A stretch of DNA of 64,000 nt, from the NCBI GenBank assembly GCA_902786285.1, contig CADABX010000013.1:1-64000 (forward strand). The letters are read 5' to 3'. This document shows, piece by piece, positions 7,938 through 16,746 of this stretch. The notes below the pieces were generated by a model. That model was given only the letters and a program-made list of their open reading frames with translations, was not told the origin of the DNA and did not search any database. A program made the translations under genes and the position numbers. The stretch's first letter is position 1. Each line of letters begins with the position of its first letter. This DNA is from Oscillospiraceae bacterium. GTDB lineage: Bacteria; Bacillota; Clostridia; Oscillospirales; Acutalibacteraceae.

Positions 7938-9575
7938 ATGAAAAAAGCACGATTTCATAAGCTGAAAACCCGGGCAATTTCCCTTGCAATGGCACTTTTG
8001 GTCCTGTTGCCGCTTTGCAGCTTCTTCTCTTTCGCGGAAAGCGGTCCCCACACGATTCTCCCGTGCATCTATTTTCGCGGCAACTCCGAGCCCATTGTGG
8101 ACGAAAACGGCACGCAGGTCTATGACTTTGACGTGAACATGGATCAGATCAAGGATCTGGCAAAGACTGTTTTGCCGCTGTTTTTAAAGGGGCTTGTGAC
8201 CGACAACTTTGACGTCTACTACCGCACCTTCGGCGAAGAGATGAGCAAAATCTACGATCGCTGCCGCCTTGACGAAAGCGGCAACCCGCGCTACGGCACC
8301 GGCATTTCGCAGGGCAACAAGGACGCCAACGCCTATGAAATGACGCACGACAAAGCGGACGGCGAAGGCCGCTACGATATGTGGTGCTATTGCTTCCGCA
8401 ACGACTGGCGGCTCGATCCGCTCAAGACGGTGGAAGATGTGAACACCTATATCGACGCGGTGCTGGCTGTGACCGGCAAAGAAAAGGTCAACCTCGTTTG
8501 CAAATGTCTCGGCGGCGATCTGATTCTCACCTACCTTGCTGTTTACGGTTGGAAAAAGGTCAACGGCGTCGGTTTCGGTTCCACGGTTGCGTTCGGCGGC
8601 GAAGAGGTGGACGATATGTTCTCCGGCAACATGAACATCGATCCCGATCAGGTGGAGCGGTTTGTCAACGACCGCTTTTTGCAAAAAGAGCTCAAAACAA
8701 AAAATGAACTGCTCTATACCTTCCTGCAGGAGACCGTCACGCTTGCACAGGCCACCGGCGCACTCAAGCGTGTGACCAGCTTCTTTATGAAAACCCTGTA
8801 TGCCAAGCTGTATGAAGGGCTGACGCCGGAGCTGGTGCTTGCGATGTACGGCACCTGGCCGGGCTACTGGGCGATGGTGACGCCGGAAAACTACCAGTCC
8901 ACCCGCGACTTTATCTTCGGCAAGCCGGGCAGCGAGCGCTATACAAAGTATGCCGCTTTGATTGAGAAGCTGGACGCCTACGACGCCACCGTGCGCCAGC
9001 GGATTCCCGAAGTCCTCATGGGCGCAACAAAAGACGGCGTCAAGCTCGCCATCGTCAGCAAATACGGGCTGCAGATGCCGCCGATTCTCAAATCCGCAGA
9101 CGAAACGGGCGACGTCTGGGCCACCACAAAGCGCACATCTCTTGGTGCAACCACCGCCAAAATCGGCACCACGCTGGATCCCGCTTACGTTGCCGGACGC
9201 AAGGCAGTCGGCTACGGCAAATACATTTCGCCCGACAACATCATCGACGCCTCCACCTGCCGCTTCCCTGATAACACCTGGTTCCTCAAAGGTCTCGCAC
9301 ACGACGACTGGTGGATCGACGAAAACGAGATCATGCTGTCAGTGTTCGACTACGACGGCAACGCGACGGTCGATACGTTTGAACGCTATCCGCAGTTTCT
9401 AGTGCGCAACCCGGACGGTTCGGAAACCTGTATCCCGATGACGGAAGAAAATATGAACAACGAAACCTACCCGGTCAACGGAACTGCGCCGACCTTCTTC
9501 GACAACCTGCGCACCTTCTTCACCCATATCGGCGCGTGGTTCCGTCTGCTGATTGACCTGTTGAAAACACTGTAA
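7938..9575 (+). CDS. Secreted alpha/beta-hydrolase-like protein (lipase-like fold, Cys at nucleophile position)
   Basis: This 545-residue protein has a signal peptide (basic start, hydrophobic residues about 14-30, cleavage near FAES). Residues about 182-196, VNLVCKCLGGDLILTY, resemble the nucleophile elbow of LCAT/PGAP1-like lipases, normally G-H-S-x-G-G, but here C190 takes the serine position and C188 the first glycine. The central part contains a possible lid region. The C terminus ends in an amphipathic aromatic helix (TFFDNLRTFF, then AWFRLLIDLLKTL). It could be a Cys-nucleophile hydrolase, an acyltransferase or a catalytically dead relative. The upstream acyl-CoA ligase suggests, but does not show, a lipid-related role. 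The family assignment is tentative. Confidence 0.65.
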   Translation: MKKARFHKLKTRAISLAMALLVLLPLCSFFSFAESGPHTILPCIYFRGNSEPIVDENGTQVYDFDVNMDQIKDLAKTVLPLFLKGLVTDNFDVYYRTFGEEMSKIYDRCRLDESGNPRYGTGISQGNKDANAYEMTHDKADGEGRYDMWCYCFRNDWRLDPLKTVEDVNTYIDAVLAVTGKEKVNLVCKCLGGDLILTYLAVYGWKKVNGVGFGSTVAFGGEEVDDMFSGNMNIDPDQVERFVNDRFLQKELKTKNELLYTFLQETVTLAQATGALKRVTSFFMKTLYAKLYEGLTPELVLAMYGTWPGYWAMVTPENYQSTRDFIFGKPGSERYTKYAALIEKLDAYDATVRQRIPEVLMGATKDGVKLAIVSKYGLQMPPILKSADETGDVWATTKRTSLGATTAKIGTTLDPAYVAGRKAVGYGKYISPDNIIDASTCRFPDNTWFLKGLAHDDWWIDENEIMLSVFDYDGNATVDTFERYPQFLVRNPDGSETCIPMTEENMNNETYPVNGTAPTFFDNLRTFFTHIGAWFRLLIDLLKTL

Positions 9576-9580
9576 GCAAA

Positions 9581-9606
9581 AGCCGCTCACCCGAGCGGCT
9601 TTTTTA
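9581..9606 (+). terminator. Intrinsic terminator after hydrolase-like gene
   Basis: AGCCGCTC (9581-9588) and GAGCGGCT (9593-9600) form an 8-bp stem with an ACCC loop, followed by TTTTTT. Confidence 0.88.
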
Positions 9607-9692
9607 TTGGTCGGCGGTCAGCAGCCGGCTTTCTTGTTCCGGTTTCCTTGTTCCCCTTGTCGCAGCATCCGATACTGAGATTATACGTCCGG

Positions 9693-9709
9693 GTTGGCCA
9701 TCGGCCGAC
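9693..9709. repeat. Short palindrome with GGCCATCGGCC core
   Basis: GTTGGCCATCGGCCGAC forms a 7-bp stem with a 3-base loop. The 11-base core recurs in the opposite orientation inside the terminator at 36600-36618, so it may belong to a dispersed palindromic repeat family. The rest of 9607-9734 holds no gene that I can see. Confidence 0.4.
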
Positions 9710-9734
9710 GCTGCAGCGCTGCCTGCTGCCGACA

Positions 9735-9764
9735 AAAAACGCACCCCCGCAGGGGTGCGTTTTT
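9735..9764 (-). terminator. Terminator of livJHMGF operon
   Basis: AAAAACGCACCCC (9735-9747) pairs with GGGGTGCGTTTTT (9752-9764). The U-run on the minus strand follows livF by about 50 bp. The symmetry would allow use from either direction. Confidence 0.85.
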
Positions 9765-9810
9765 CTGTGAACTGTTGACTGTTGCCTGTCGACTACGATG
9801 GCGCCGCGCA

Positions 9811-10509
9811 TCAGCCGCCGAGATATGCTTTTTTGATTCGGTCAGAAGCGGCCAATTCCTTGCCGGTGCCCGACACGGTGATGCGCCCGGATTCGAGCAC
9901 ATAGGCGCGGTCGGCGATTTTGAGCGCCATTTCCGCGTTTTGCTCCACCAGAAGGATGGTGGTGCCTGCCTTGTGCAAAGACTTGATGATCTCGAAGATC
10001 TGCTCCACAAGGATCGGCGCCAGACCCATCGACGGTTCGTCGAGCATCAGCAGCTTCGGGCGGCTCATCAGCGCGCGGCCCATGGCCAGCATCTGCTGTT
10101 CGCCGCCGGACAGCGTGCCGGCGATCTGGTTTTTGCGTTCCAGCAGCCGGGGAAACTGTTCAAAGACCTTTTCCAGATCGGCTTTCGTGTCCGCCTTGCT
10201 GGTGAACGCGCCCATCTGCAAATTTTCGAGCACGGTCATCTGCAAAAAGATGCGGCGGCCCTCCGGCACCTGCGACAGCCCCATGGCCACACGCTTGTGG
10301 GCCGGGACGCGGTCGATCGGGCTGCCGAGGAAGGAGATGGAGCCGGTACGCGAGGGAAGCAGACCGGAGACCGTTTTCAGCGACGTGGATTTGCCCGCGC
10401 CGTTGGCGCCGATGAGCGCCACGATTTCGCCGTCATGGACTTCAAACGAGACGTCTTTGATCGCGTGGATATTGCCGTAATAGACGTTGATATTGTCAAC
10501 CTTCAGCAT
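9811..10509 (-). CDS. livF: Branched-chain amino acid ABC transporter, ATP-binding protein LivF
   Basis: This 232-residue ABC ATPase starts MLKVDNINVYYGNIHAIKD. This internal ATG is chosen because AAGGAGGTG lies 6 bp upstream, whereas the longer frame would begin inside that site. Walker A is GANGAGKST, the signature is LSGGEQQ and Walker B is LLMLDEPSMGL. The short form with VYYG after the first strand is typical of LivF. It overlaps the end of livG and, paired with LivG, powers import of leucine, isoleucine or valine through LivHM. Confidence 0.94.
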   Translation of the reverse strand: MLKVDNINVYYGNIHAIKDVSFEVHDGEIVALIGANGAGKSTSLKTVSGLLPSRTGSISFLGSPIDRVPAHKRVAMGLSQVPEGRRIFLQMTVLENLQMGAFTSKADTKADLEKVFEQFPRLLERKNQIAGTLSGGEQQMLAMGRALMSRPKLLMLDEPSMGLAPILVEQIFEIIKSLHKAGTTILLVEQNAEMALKIADRAYVLESGRITVSGTGKELAASDRIKKAYLGG

Positions 10510-11407
10510 CGTCCGCACCTCCTTCATCGGGTTGATAGGCTATACTGCGATGGCGCGCAGATTCGGACTTTTTACCGAGGTACGCCTCGATAACGACCGG
10601 GTTTTGCTTGATCTCGTCGGGCGAGCCCTTGGCGATCACTTTGCCGTAGTTCAGTACGCAGATGCCTTCGCAGATGCCCATGACGAGGTTCATATCGTGT
10701 TCGATCAGCATGACTGCGATCTGGAATGTGTCGCGGATCTTGCGGATATTTTCCATCAGCTCCGCCGTTTCCGACGGGTTCATACCGGCCGCCGGTTCGT
10801 CCAGCAGAAGCAGGCCGGGCTTTGTGGCGAGGGCGCGGATGATTTCGAGCCGGCGCTGGGCGCCGTAGGGCAGCGAGCCCGCCTCGTCATAGGCCACGTC
10901 GGTCATGTGCATGAAATCGAGGAGCTTGAGCGCTTCCTCGTGCACCAGTTTTTCTGCCTTGTGATAACCGAACAGGTGTGTCATGCATGCGAAAAAGCTC
11001 TCTTTGGTGCTGGAATTGAGGCCGACCTTGACGTTGTCGATGACGCTCATTTTGTCGAACAGACGGATATTCTGGAAGGTACGGGCAATGCCCATGCGGT
11101 TGACCTGCGCCGTGGTTTTGCCGGCGGTGCTGTAGCCGTCGAGCAAAATGTCGCCGCGTGTGGGCTGATACACGTTGGTCAGAAGGTTGAACACCGTGGT
11201 CTTACCGGCGCCGTTGGGACCGATCAGACCGGCGATCTCCGTGCGGCCGATGGTCAGCGAGAAATCGTCGACCGCGGTCAGACCGCCGAAGTCGATGCCG
11301 AGGTGGCGCGTTTCCAGAATCGGCGTTTTGTCAACGTCGCGTTCCGGCACCAGCGCACCGGACGGATAGGGAACCAGACGGGAGCCGTCGTTTTTTTCGT
11401 TAGCCAT
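10496..11407 (-). CDS. livG: Branched-chain amino acid ABC transporter, ATP-binding protein LivG
   Basis: This 303-residue ABC ATPase has Walker A GPNGAGKTT, LLLDEPAAGMNP as Walker B, and the extended LivG C-terminal region with ALATKPGLLLLDEP. An N-terminal extension of about 28 residues precedes the first strand, and a C-terminal tail of about 25 acidic and polar residues follows the conserved VIEAYLGK end. It starts behind GGAGGTG and overlaps livM by 8 bp. It is the second ATPase of the LIV importer. Confidence 0.94.
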   Translation of the reverse strand: MANEKNDGSRLVPYPSGALVPERDVDKTPILETRHLGIDFGGLTAVDDFSLTIGRTEIAGLIGPNGAGKTTVFNLLTNVYQPTRGDILLDGYSTAGKTTAQVNRMGIARTFQNIRLFDKMSVIDNVKVGLNSSTKESFFACMTHLFGYHKAEKLVHEEALKLLDFMHMTDVAYDEAGSLPYGAQRRLEIIRALATKPGLLLLDEPAAGMNPSETAELMENIRKIRDTFQIAVMLIEHDMNLVMGICEGICVLNYGKVIAKGSPDEIKQNPVVIEAYLGKKSESARHRSIAYQPDEGGADDAEG

Positions 11408-12506
11408 CTGCGCGCACCTCCTTTTTGTTGTCTTTTTTGCGTTTGAGCATCTTTTTCAGCGAGAACCGCTCGCGCAGCGCCACGAGCTTTGGCGACGCGT
11501 TAAACAGCATGATGACGATCAACAGGATCGAATAGATCAGCATGCGGTAATCCGACAGGCCGCGCAGCAGTTCGGGCAGCGCTGTGAGGATGATGGCCGC
11601 GATCACGGAGCCGCGGATGGAACCGACGCCGCCGAGGACGACCAGCAACAGAATCGAAATGGACATATTGTAGCCGAAGTTGTTCGTGTTGGCGGTCAGC
11701 GTTGCAAGGTTGTGGGAATACAGCACACCGGCAAGCCCCGCAAAAAACGCGGACAGCGAAAAGACGAACAGCTTATACGTTGTGATATTGATGCCGACCG
11801 ATTCCGCGGCGATGCGGTTGTCGCGGATGGCCATGATGGCGCGTCCCTTGGCGGAATTGACCAGATTGAGCGACACGAGCAGCGTAATCATCACGATGAT
11901 GAAGCCGATCTCAAACGTGGAGCTTTTCGGTACGCCTGTGATGCCCAGCGCGCCCTTGATCAGGACCGTGCCGTCCTCCTCAAGATGGAGCGCCGCGATG
12001 GATTCCGTTGAAAAATGGATGCCGTTTTTATCAACGCCGAGGTGCAGGATCGTGACAAGGTTTTTGATGATCTCGCCGAACGCGAGCGTCACAATGGCGA
12101 GGTAGTCGCCCTTGAGGCGCAGCACCGGGATACCGATCAGAAGGCCGAACACCGCCGCGACCAGACCGCCGATCAGAAACGCGATGGTAAACCGCAGCCA
12201 GGTCATCGGGATCGCGTCTTTGGTCACAAGCGAAAACAGCGCGCTGGAATAGGCGCCGACGCACATAAAACCGGCGTGGCCGAGCGAAAGCTCGCCGAGG
12301 ATGCCGACCACAAGGTTGAGCGATACGGCAAGGGTGATATACATACAGATGGGCACAAGCAAGCCGGACAGCAGATTGCTGATATGGCCGGTGCTTTTGA
12401 TGATTTCGATCACGGCGAACAGCGCCACAACGATGGAGACCGTGATCCAGCTGTTTTTGTCCTTCGGCCGTTTGCCGCCGAGCAGCTTGATTGCTTTTTC
12501 GTTCAT
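11400..12506 (-). CDS. livM: Branched-chain amino acid ABC transporter, permease LivM
   Basis: This 368-residue membrane protein starts MNEKAIKLLGGKRPKDK behind GAGGTG that overlaps the livH end. It has multiple hydrophobic segments and the LivM hallmarks LGELSLGHAGFMCVGAY and LRLKGDYLAIVTLAFGEI, and ends in a basic cytoplasmic tail. With LivH it forms the transmembrane pore. A longer N-terminal frame exists, but it lacks a ribosome-binding site and overlaps livH. Confidence 0.94.
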   Translation of the reverse strand: MNEKAIKLLGGKRPKDKNSWITVSIVVALFAVIEIIKSTGHISNLLSGLLVPICMYITLAVSLNLVVGILGELSLGHAGFMCVGAYSSALFSLVTKDAIPMTWLRFTIAFLIGGLVAAVFGLLIGIPVLRLKGDYLAIVTLAFGEIIKNLVTILHLGVDKNGIHFSTESIAALHLEEDGTVLIKGALGITGVPKSSTFEIGFIIVMITLLVSLNLVNSAKGRAIMAIRDNRIAAESVGINITTYKLFVFSLSAFFAGLAGVLYSHNLATLTANTNNFGYNMSISILLLVVLGGVGSIRGSVIAAIILTALPELLRGLSDYRMLIYSILLIVIMLFNASPKLVALRERFSLKKMLKRKKDNKKEVRADG

Positions 12507-12516
12507 CACAGCCACC

Positions 12517-13398
12517 TCACACTTTCTCGTTGATCTTCTTGCCGAGCAGACCTGTGGGCTTGACAAGCAGCACGATGATCAGCACCGCAAACACGATCGC
12601 GTCGGACAATTGGGTGGAGATGTAGCCGTTGGCGAGCATCTGGATGATGCCGATCAGCACGCCGCCGAGCATGGCGCCCGGGATGGAGCCGATGCCGCCG
12701 AACACCGCCGCCGTAAACGCCTTGATACCCGGCATGGCGCCCGTATACGGCGTCAGCGTCGGGTAGGACGAGCAAAGCAGAATACCGGCCACGGCGGCCA
12801 GCGCCGAGCCGATGGCGAAGGTCAGCGTGATGGTGCGGTTGACGTTGATGCCCATCAGCTGCGCCGCGTCGCGGTCTTCGGAAACGGCACGCATCGCCTT
12901 GCCCTGCTTCGATTTGTTGATGAAAACCGTCAGCGCGATCATGATGAAGATGGAGACGATCATGGTGAGGATCGCTTCCCACGAGATCACCAGCGCGCCG
13001 TCGAAGAGCGACAGCGGCTTTTTGCTGATGACGGAGGTAAAGCTTTTGGGCGACGAGCCGAAGATCAGCAGCGCCGCGTTTTGCAAAAAGTAGCTCACAC
13101 CGATCGCCGTGATCAGCACCGCCAGCGACTGCGCGCCGCGCAGGGGCTTATACGCGAGGCGTTCGATCACCATGCCGAGCACTGTGCAGCCGACCACCGA
13201 CGCGAGAAAACCGACCCAGATGGGCAGACCCTGCATTGTGGAGACCACATAGATCAGATACGCGCCGACCATGATGACGTCGCCGTGGGCGAAGTTGAGC
13301 ATTTTTGCAATGCCGTAGACCATCGTATAGCCCAACGCAATCAGCGCATAGACACTGCCGAGGCTCAGCCCGGATATCAGAAACGATAAAAATTGCAT
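12517..13398 (-). CDS. livH: Branched-chain amino acid ABC transporter, permease LivH
   Basis: This 293-residue permease starts MQFLSFLISGLSLGS behind AAGGAGAGG. It shows the LivH motif GYTMVYGIAKMLNFAHGD and the late AVFGGIGSIPGAMLGG loop. It is the first gene after the intercistronic hairpin that separates it from the binding-protein gene livJ. Confidence 0.94.
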   Translation of the reverse strand: MQFLSFLISGLSLGSVYALIALGYTMVYGIAKMLNFAHGDVIMVGAYLIYVVSTMQGLPIWVGFLASVVGCTVLGMVIERLAYKPLRGAQSLAVLITAIGVSYFLQNAALLIFGSSPKSFTSVISKKPLSLFDGALVISWEAILTMIVSIFIMIALTVFINKSKQGKAMRAVSEDRDAAQLMGINVNRTITLTFAIGSALAAVAGILLCSSYPTLTPYTGAMPGIKAFTAAVFGGIGSIPGAMLGGVLIGIIQMLANGYISTQLSDAIVFAVLIIVLLVKPTGLLGKKINEKV

Positions 13399-13471
13399 GT
13401 TGTCCTCTCCTTCATTGAGGTTTGAAAAAACCTGTGATCGCATGGAACAATTCTTCAAAGGAAAAGCTGTT

Positions 13472-13532
13472 CCATACGATCAAAGAAACGGGTATGCCGT
13501 GCGAATACGCACAGCATACCCGAACCGTATGG
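13472..13532 (-). promoter_or_regulatory. Large livJ-livH intercistronic hairpin
   Basis: The nested inverted repeats CCATACG/CGTATGG (13472-13478 and 13526-13532) and CGGGTATGC/GCATACCCG (13490-13498 and 13514-13522) can fold into one long stem. No clear U-run follows. In transporter operons, such structures typically stabilise the upstream binding-protein mRNA or cause partial termination, giving more LivJ than membrane components. Confidence 0.6.
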
Positions 13533-13549
13533 ATTCAGTTTTGTTTGAC

Positions 13550-14755
13550 TCAGTCCATCGCCTTGTAGGCGCCGTCTTCGATGATGACGCCCTTGGGCTC
13601 CTTGTTCGGTTCACCGTCGGCGCTCCAGGTGATGCCTGCGCCGGTCACACCGTCGATGGAAACTTCGGTCATCACAGCCACAAGTGCGTCGCAGATCTCG
13701 CTGGAGCTCATGTCGGCGTTGATGTTCGCCTTTTCCGCAGCGGCCTTCACGGCATAGATGCAGTCATACGCGTCGGCAGCAAACTGGATGAGATAGGTCT
13801 CGTCGTTGTTGTATTCTTCGAGATAGGCCTTCACGAACTTCTGGGTCGCTTCGTCGGAAGCGTCCTTTGCAAACGGGGTCAGCAGCATGACGCCTTCGGC
13901 AAGGGAGGTGTCAAAGTTTTCCACGTTGAGCACGCCGTCCAGACCGTCGCAGCCGAAGAACTTGGTCTCCAGACCCGCGGAGGCAGCCTGCGAGAGGATC
14001 AGCGCGGCTTCCGTTGCGTAGATCGGCAGGAACACGAGGTCGGCGCCTGCGCTCTTCATCTTTTGCAGCTGGACGGAGAAGTCCTGCTTGCTGTCTTCGG
14101 TGAAGGCTTCGGCGGCCACGATTTCAAGGCCCTTGGCTTCGGCTTCGGAAGCGAACTTCGCATAGATGCCGCTGGAATACGGATCCTGGCTGTTGTAGAT
14201 CACACCGATCTTGCTGCCGAGTTCTTTCGCTGCAATGTAGTCAGCGGAAGCGATACCCTGGTTGGGGTCGGAGAAGCAGATGCGGAACGCGGTCGGGCTG
14301 GCGATGGATTCCACAGCCGTTGCGGACGGCGTGAGCAGGAACATGTTGTCCTCGGCAGCAACCGCCTGGACAGCGATGCACGGTGCGCTGGTCACGGTGC
14401 CGACAAGCAGATCCATGCCCCAGTCCTTCAGCGTGTTGTACGCGTTGACGGATTTTTCAGCGTCGTGGGTATCGTCCTGCACGTTGATTTCCACCTGCAT
14501 GCCGTTGATGCCGCCAGCAGCGTTGATCTCTTTCACGGCAAGCTCTGCGCCGTATTTGACAGCGTTGCCGTACAGCGCCGCGCCGCCGGTGAGCGGGCCG
14601 ATGACGCCGATTTTCAGTGTGCCGGCAGTGGCTTCGGACGCGTTGTCGGACGGGGTTTCGGACGGAGTGGTCTCGGTTTTGCCGCAGGCCGCAAAGCAGC
14701 AAAGGCAAAGCACGCCGACCAGAACGAGTGCGAGGAGTTTCTTGAACTGTTTCAT
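13550..14755 (-). CDS. livJ: Branched-chain amino acid substrate-binding lipoprotein LivJ/LivK
   Basis: This 401-residue lipoprotein starts MKQFKKLLALVLVGVLCL. The lipobox CFAAC gives a lipidated Cys at about residue 24, followed by a Thr/Ser/Glu linker (TETTPSETPSDNASE). The type I periplasmic-binding fold begins at LKIGVIGPLTGGAALYG, followed by VKEINAAGGINGMQVE. It should capture branched-chain amino acids at the cell surface and deliver them to LivHM. It is the first gene of the operon and has a consensus promoter. Specificity within the family cannot be fixed by eye. Confidence 0.94.
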   Translation of the reverse strand: MKQFKKLLALVLVGVLCLCCFAACGKTETTPSETPSDNASEATAGTLKIGVIGPLTGGAALYGNAVKYGAELAVKEINAAGGINGMQVEINVQDDTHDAEKSVNAYNTLKDWGMDLLVGTVTSAPCIAVQAVAAEDNMFLLTPSATAVESIASPTAFRICFSDPNQGIASADYIAAKELGSKIGVIYNSQDPYSSGIYAKFASEAEAKGLEIVAAEAFTEDSKQDFSVQLQKMKSAGADLVFLPIYATEAALILSQAASAGLETKFFGCDGLDGVLNVENFDTSLAEGVMLLTPFAKDASDEATQKFVKAYLEEYNNDETYLIQFAADAYDCIYAVKAAAEKANINADMSSSEICDALVAVMTEVSIDGVTGAGITWSADGEPNKEPKGVIIEDGAYKAMD

Positions 14756-14815
14756 GTGTGTCAGATCCTTTCCTTTTTTTATCCGTATACACTTTGTACA
14801 CGAATATGATAAAAA

Positions 14816-14844
14816 ATTATAGCATTCACAGAAAAAAATGTCAA
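14816..14844 (-). promoter_or_regulatory. livJHMGF promoter, consensus sigma-A type
   Basis: On the minus strand, TTGACA (14839-14844), a 17-bp spacer and TATAAT (14816-14821) lie about 60 bp before the livJ start. Both boxes are perfect. Confidence 0.87.
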
Positions 14845-14891
14845 TTGATTTTGGAGCATTCTGCACATCTTTCACAAAAAAAATGCAGTCG

Positions 14892-16646
14892 TCAACCTGG
14901 AATCAGACCGGCAAAAAGCCCGCGCAGCCAGGCGAAGATCCGGCGGAAGAAATCAAGGAACGCAAACGGCCCTTTCTGCGCCGGGTCCGGCTGCGGGTCT
15001 TCGGACTGCGGCTGCAGTTCGGTCCAGTGCGCATACAGTGTCAGATCCTGCGCAAAGGTAAAGACCGTGTCCCCGGAAACGGCGGTGCCGTCCTGTAAAA
15101 ACCAGCCGTCGAACGCATAGCCCTCTTTGGACGCGTCGGGCAAAACGCCGAACACGTCGCCGGTATGGATCTGCTTGGTGTCAAACTGTGTGATGCCGCC
15201 GGAAGGATCGAAGGAAAGCGTATACGGAATCGGTTCCCACTGTGCCCAGGCGGCAAAGGTATCGCCGTTTTTCGCCGTCAGATTCAGCACCGGCGCGCAG
15301 TCCGCCAGCAGCAGCCGCGCGGCAGAAGCAGGCGCCTTGGTCGTTTTATACCAGCCGGTTGTGCCGTCGGGCAGCTGATAGAGCCAGGTTTTGTCGGAAC
15401 TGCGGTAAAGGTTCCAGCCGGCAAAGCGCTGCCCTGCGTCTGGCGCAAGGAAGGTGTTCGGCCGCAAATTGGTCGTGATGTTTTCCACATGGCGCGTGGC
15501 GTTCATGCGCAGACGGGTTTCGAGCGCTGTATTTTCCGCGCCGCCGTTCGCCTTATATTTTACGGTATAGACCACGGTGCTGTCGGTCACCAGCGGCGAA
15601 AGCGCCACGCTGCCCGGGGTGTAATTCGTGGCATAGATGCCCTCCACGGAGACGAGCGACGCGTTGTTGTTGAAATACAACAGCAGCTCTCCCCCGCCGC
15701 CCGCAGAGCGGAAATCGCAGGATTCAATCTCAAATACGCGCTGCTCCGGCCGCGTGATGCGAAACGAGGCGTTTTGCGGAAACAGCACCCGGTCGCTGTC
15801 CGCCGCCGCGGTCAGCGCTTCCGTTGACAAAAAGGCAGATACGTCGTACAAAAGGATCACATTGTCGTTTGTTCCGTCATACAGCGGCACATACAGCACG
15901 CCGCTTTGCGGATCGAGCGTGGAGCCCTGGTTGATCCACGTTTCCAGATTGCCGATCCCGTAGGTGCTGCCGTCGGCGTTATAAAACTGCGCCGAGCGCG
16001 TATCGATTTCAAACAGACGCGGACAAATAACGGGGGTCGGCGCGTTCGCCGTTCCGCCGGACGAAGACGCGTCGATGACGCAGCCGTAATAATACAGACC
16101 GTTTTTGACAAGGAAATACAGCTTGCCGTTTTCCTGCCGGACCAGCCGGACAGACGACGCGGCAAAGCTTGTTTTCCCGTCGGCGCGCAGCAGTTCAAAA
16201 TACCCCGTAAAATACGCGCCGTCGCCCCGGACAAGCAGACGGGTGAGCGCGGTCTTTTTTTGGACCGTTGCCACATACAGCGCCGTATTGCTGCCGGATT
16301 TGACAACCGCAAGATCGTTGGCGTGGCCGCAGACATCGCAGGGCGCTGCCGCTGACGCCGTCAAAGCGGAATAGTATTTGAGATGCGTCTGTTTGCCGGT
16401 GTCGATTTCGGTGCGGGTCAGATTGCAATAGCCGCCGGATGAAATCTTTGCCGTATAGACATATGTTTCGTCGGCGCCCATGCCCTCCATGGCCGAGCAC
16501 ATCTGGCTGCTCACCTTGACATTGGCAACCGACCAGACAAGCTGCCAGCTGATCTCCCACGGCTGCAGCGCGAATGCCTGCAGGGAAAACAGGAGCGAGA
16601 GAAACAGACAGACGGCCGCGCGAGCCGGATACTTTTTGTTGTGCAT
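14892..16646 (-). CDS. Secreted protein with InlB-like repeats and amphipathic C-terminal tail
   Basis: This 584-residue protein has a signal peptide (MHNKKYPARAAVCLFLSLLF, cleavage near ALQP). Residues about 30-380 are a beta-rich region that I do not recognise. From about 385, two InlB B-repeat-like modules follow (VVYTVKYKANGGAENTA with FAGWNLY, and YTLSFDPSGGITQFD with AFDGWFLQDGTAV and LYAHW). A Pro/Gln linker leads to a terminal aromatic amphipathic helix (FAFLDFFRRIFAWLRGLF). InlB-type repeats are common in exported clostridial proteins and often serve as spacers or adhesion modules. No sortase signal is seen. Function is unknown; it is probably a cell-surface protein. Confidence 0.7.
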   Translation of the reverse strand: MHNKKYPARAAVCLFLSLLFSLQAFALQPWEISWQLVWSVANVKVSSQMCSAMEGMGADETYVYTAKISSGGYCNLTRTEIDTGKQTHLKYYSALTASAAAPCDVCGHANDLAVVKSGSNTALYVATVQKKTALTRLLVRGDGAYFTGYFELLRADGKTSFAASSVRLVRQENGKLYFLVKNGLYYYGCVIDASSSGGTANAPTPVICPRLFEIDTRSAQFYNADGSTYGIGNLETWINQGSTLDPQSGVLYVPLYDGTNDNVILLYDVSAFLSTEALTAAADSDRVLFPQNASFRITRPEQRVFEIESCDFRSAGGGGELLLYFNNNASLVSVEGIYATNYTPGSVALSPLVTDSTVVYTVKYKANGGAENTALETRLRMNATRHVENITTNLRPNTFLAPDAGQRFAGWNLYRSSDKTWLYQLPDGTTGWYKTTKAPASAARLLLADCAPVLNLTAKNGDTFAAWAQWEPIPYTLSFDPSGGITQFDTKQIHTGDVFGVLPDASKEGYAFDGWFLQDGTAVSGDTVFTFAQDLTLYAHWTELQPQSEDPQPDPAQKGPFAFLDFFRRIFAWLRGLFAGLIPG

Positions 16647-16682
16647 AGAACCTCCTTCGCGGCAATATGCCGCTATAGCAAG

Positions 16683-16709
16683 GTACCATCCGCTTTTGGC
16701 GAATGGTAC
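16683..16709. promoter_or_regulatory. Inverted repeat upstream of the InlB-repeat gene
   Basis: GTACCAT (16683-16689) and ATGGTAC (16703-16709) flank a CGC/GCG inner stem with a TTTT loop. It lies between ohrR and the secreted protein gene and no U-run follows, so it is more likely an operator or mRNA hairpin than a terminator. Confidence 0.4.
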
Positions 16710-16746
16710 ACTTTAAAAATCAGATAAACCGCGGATCTGCCGGCGC

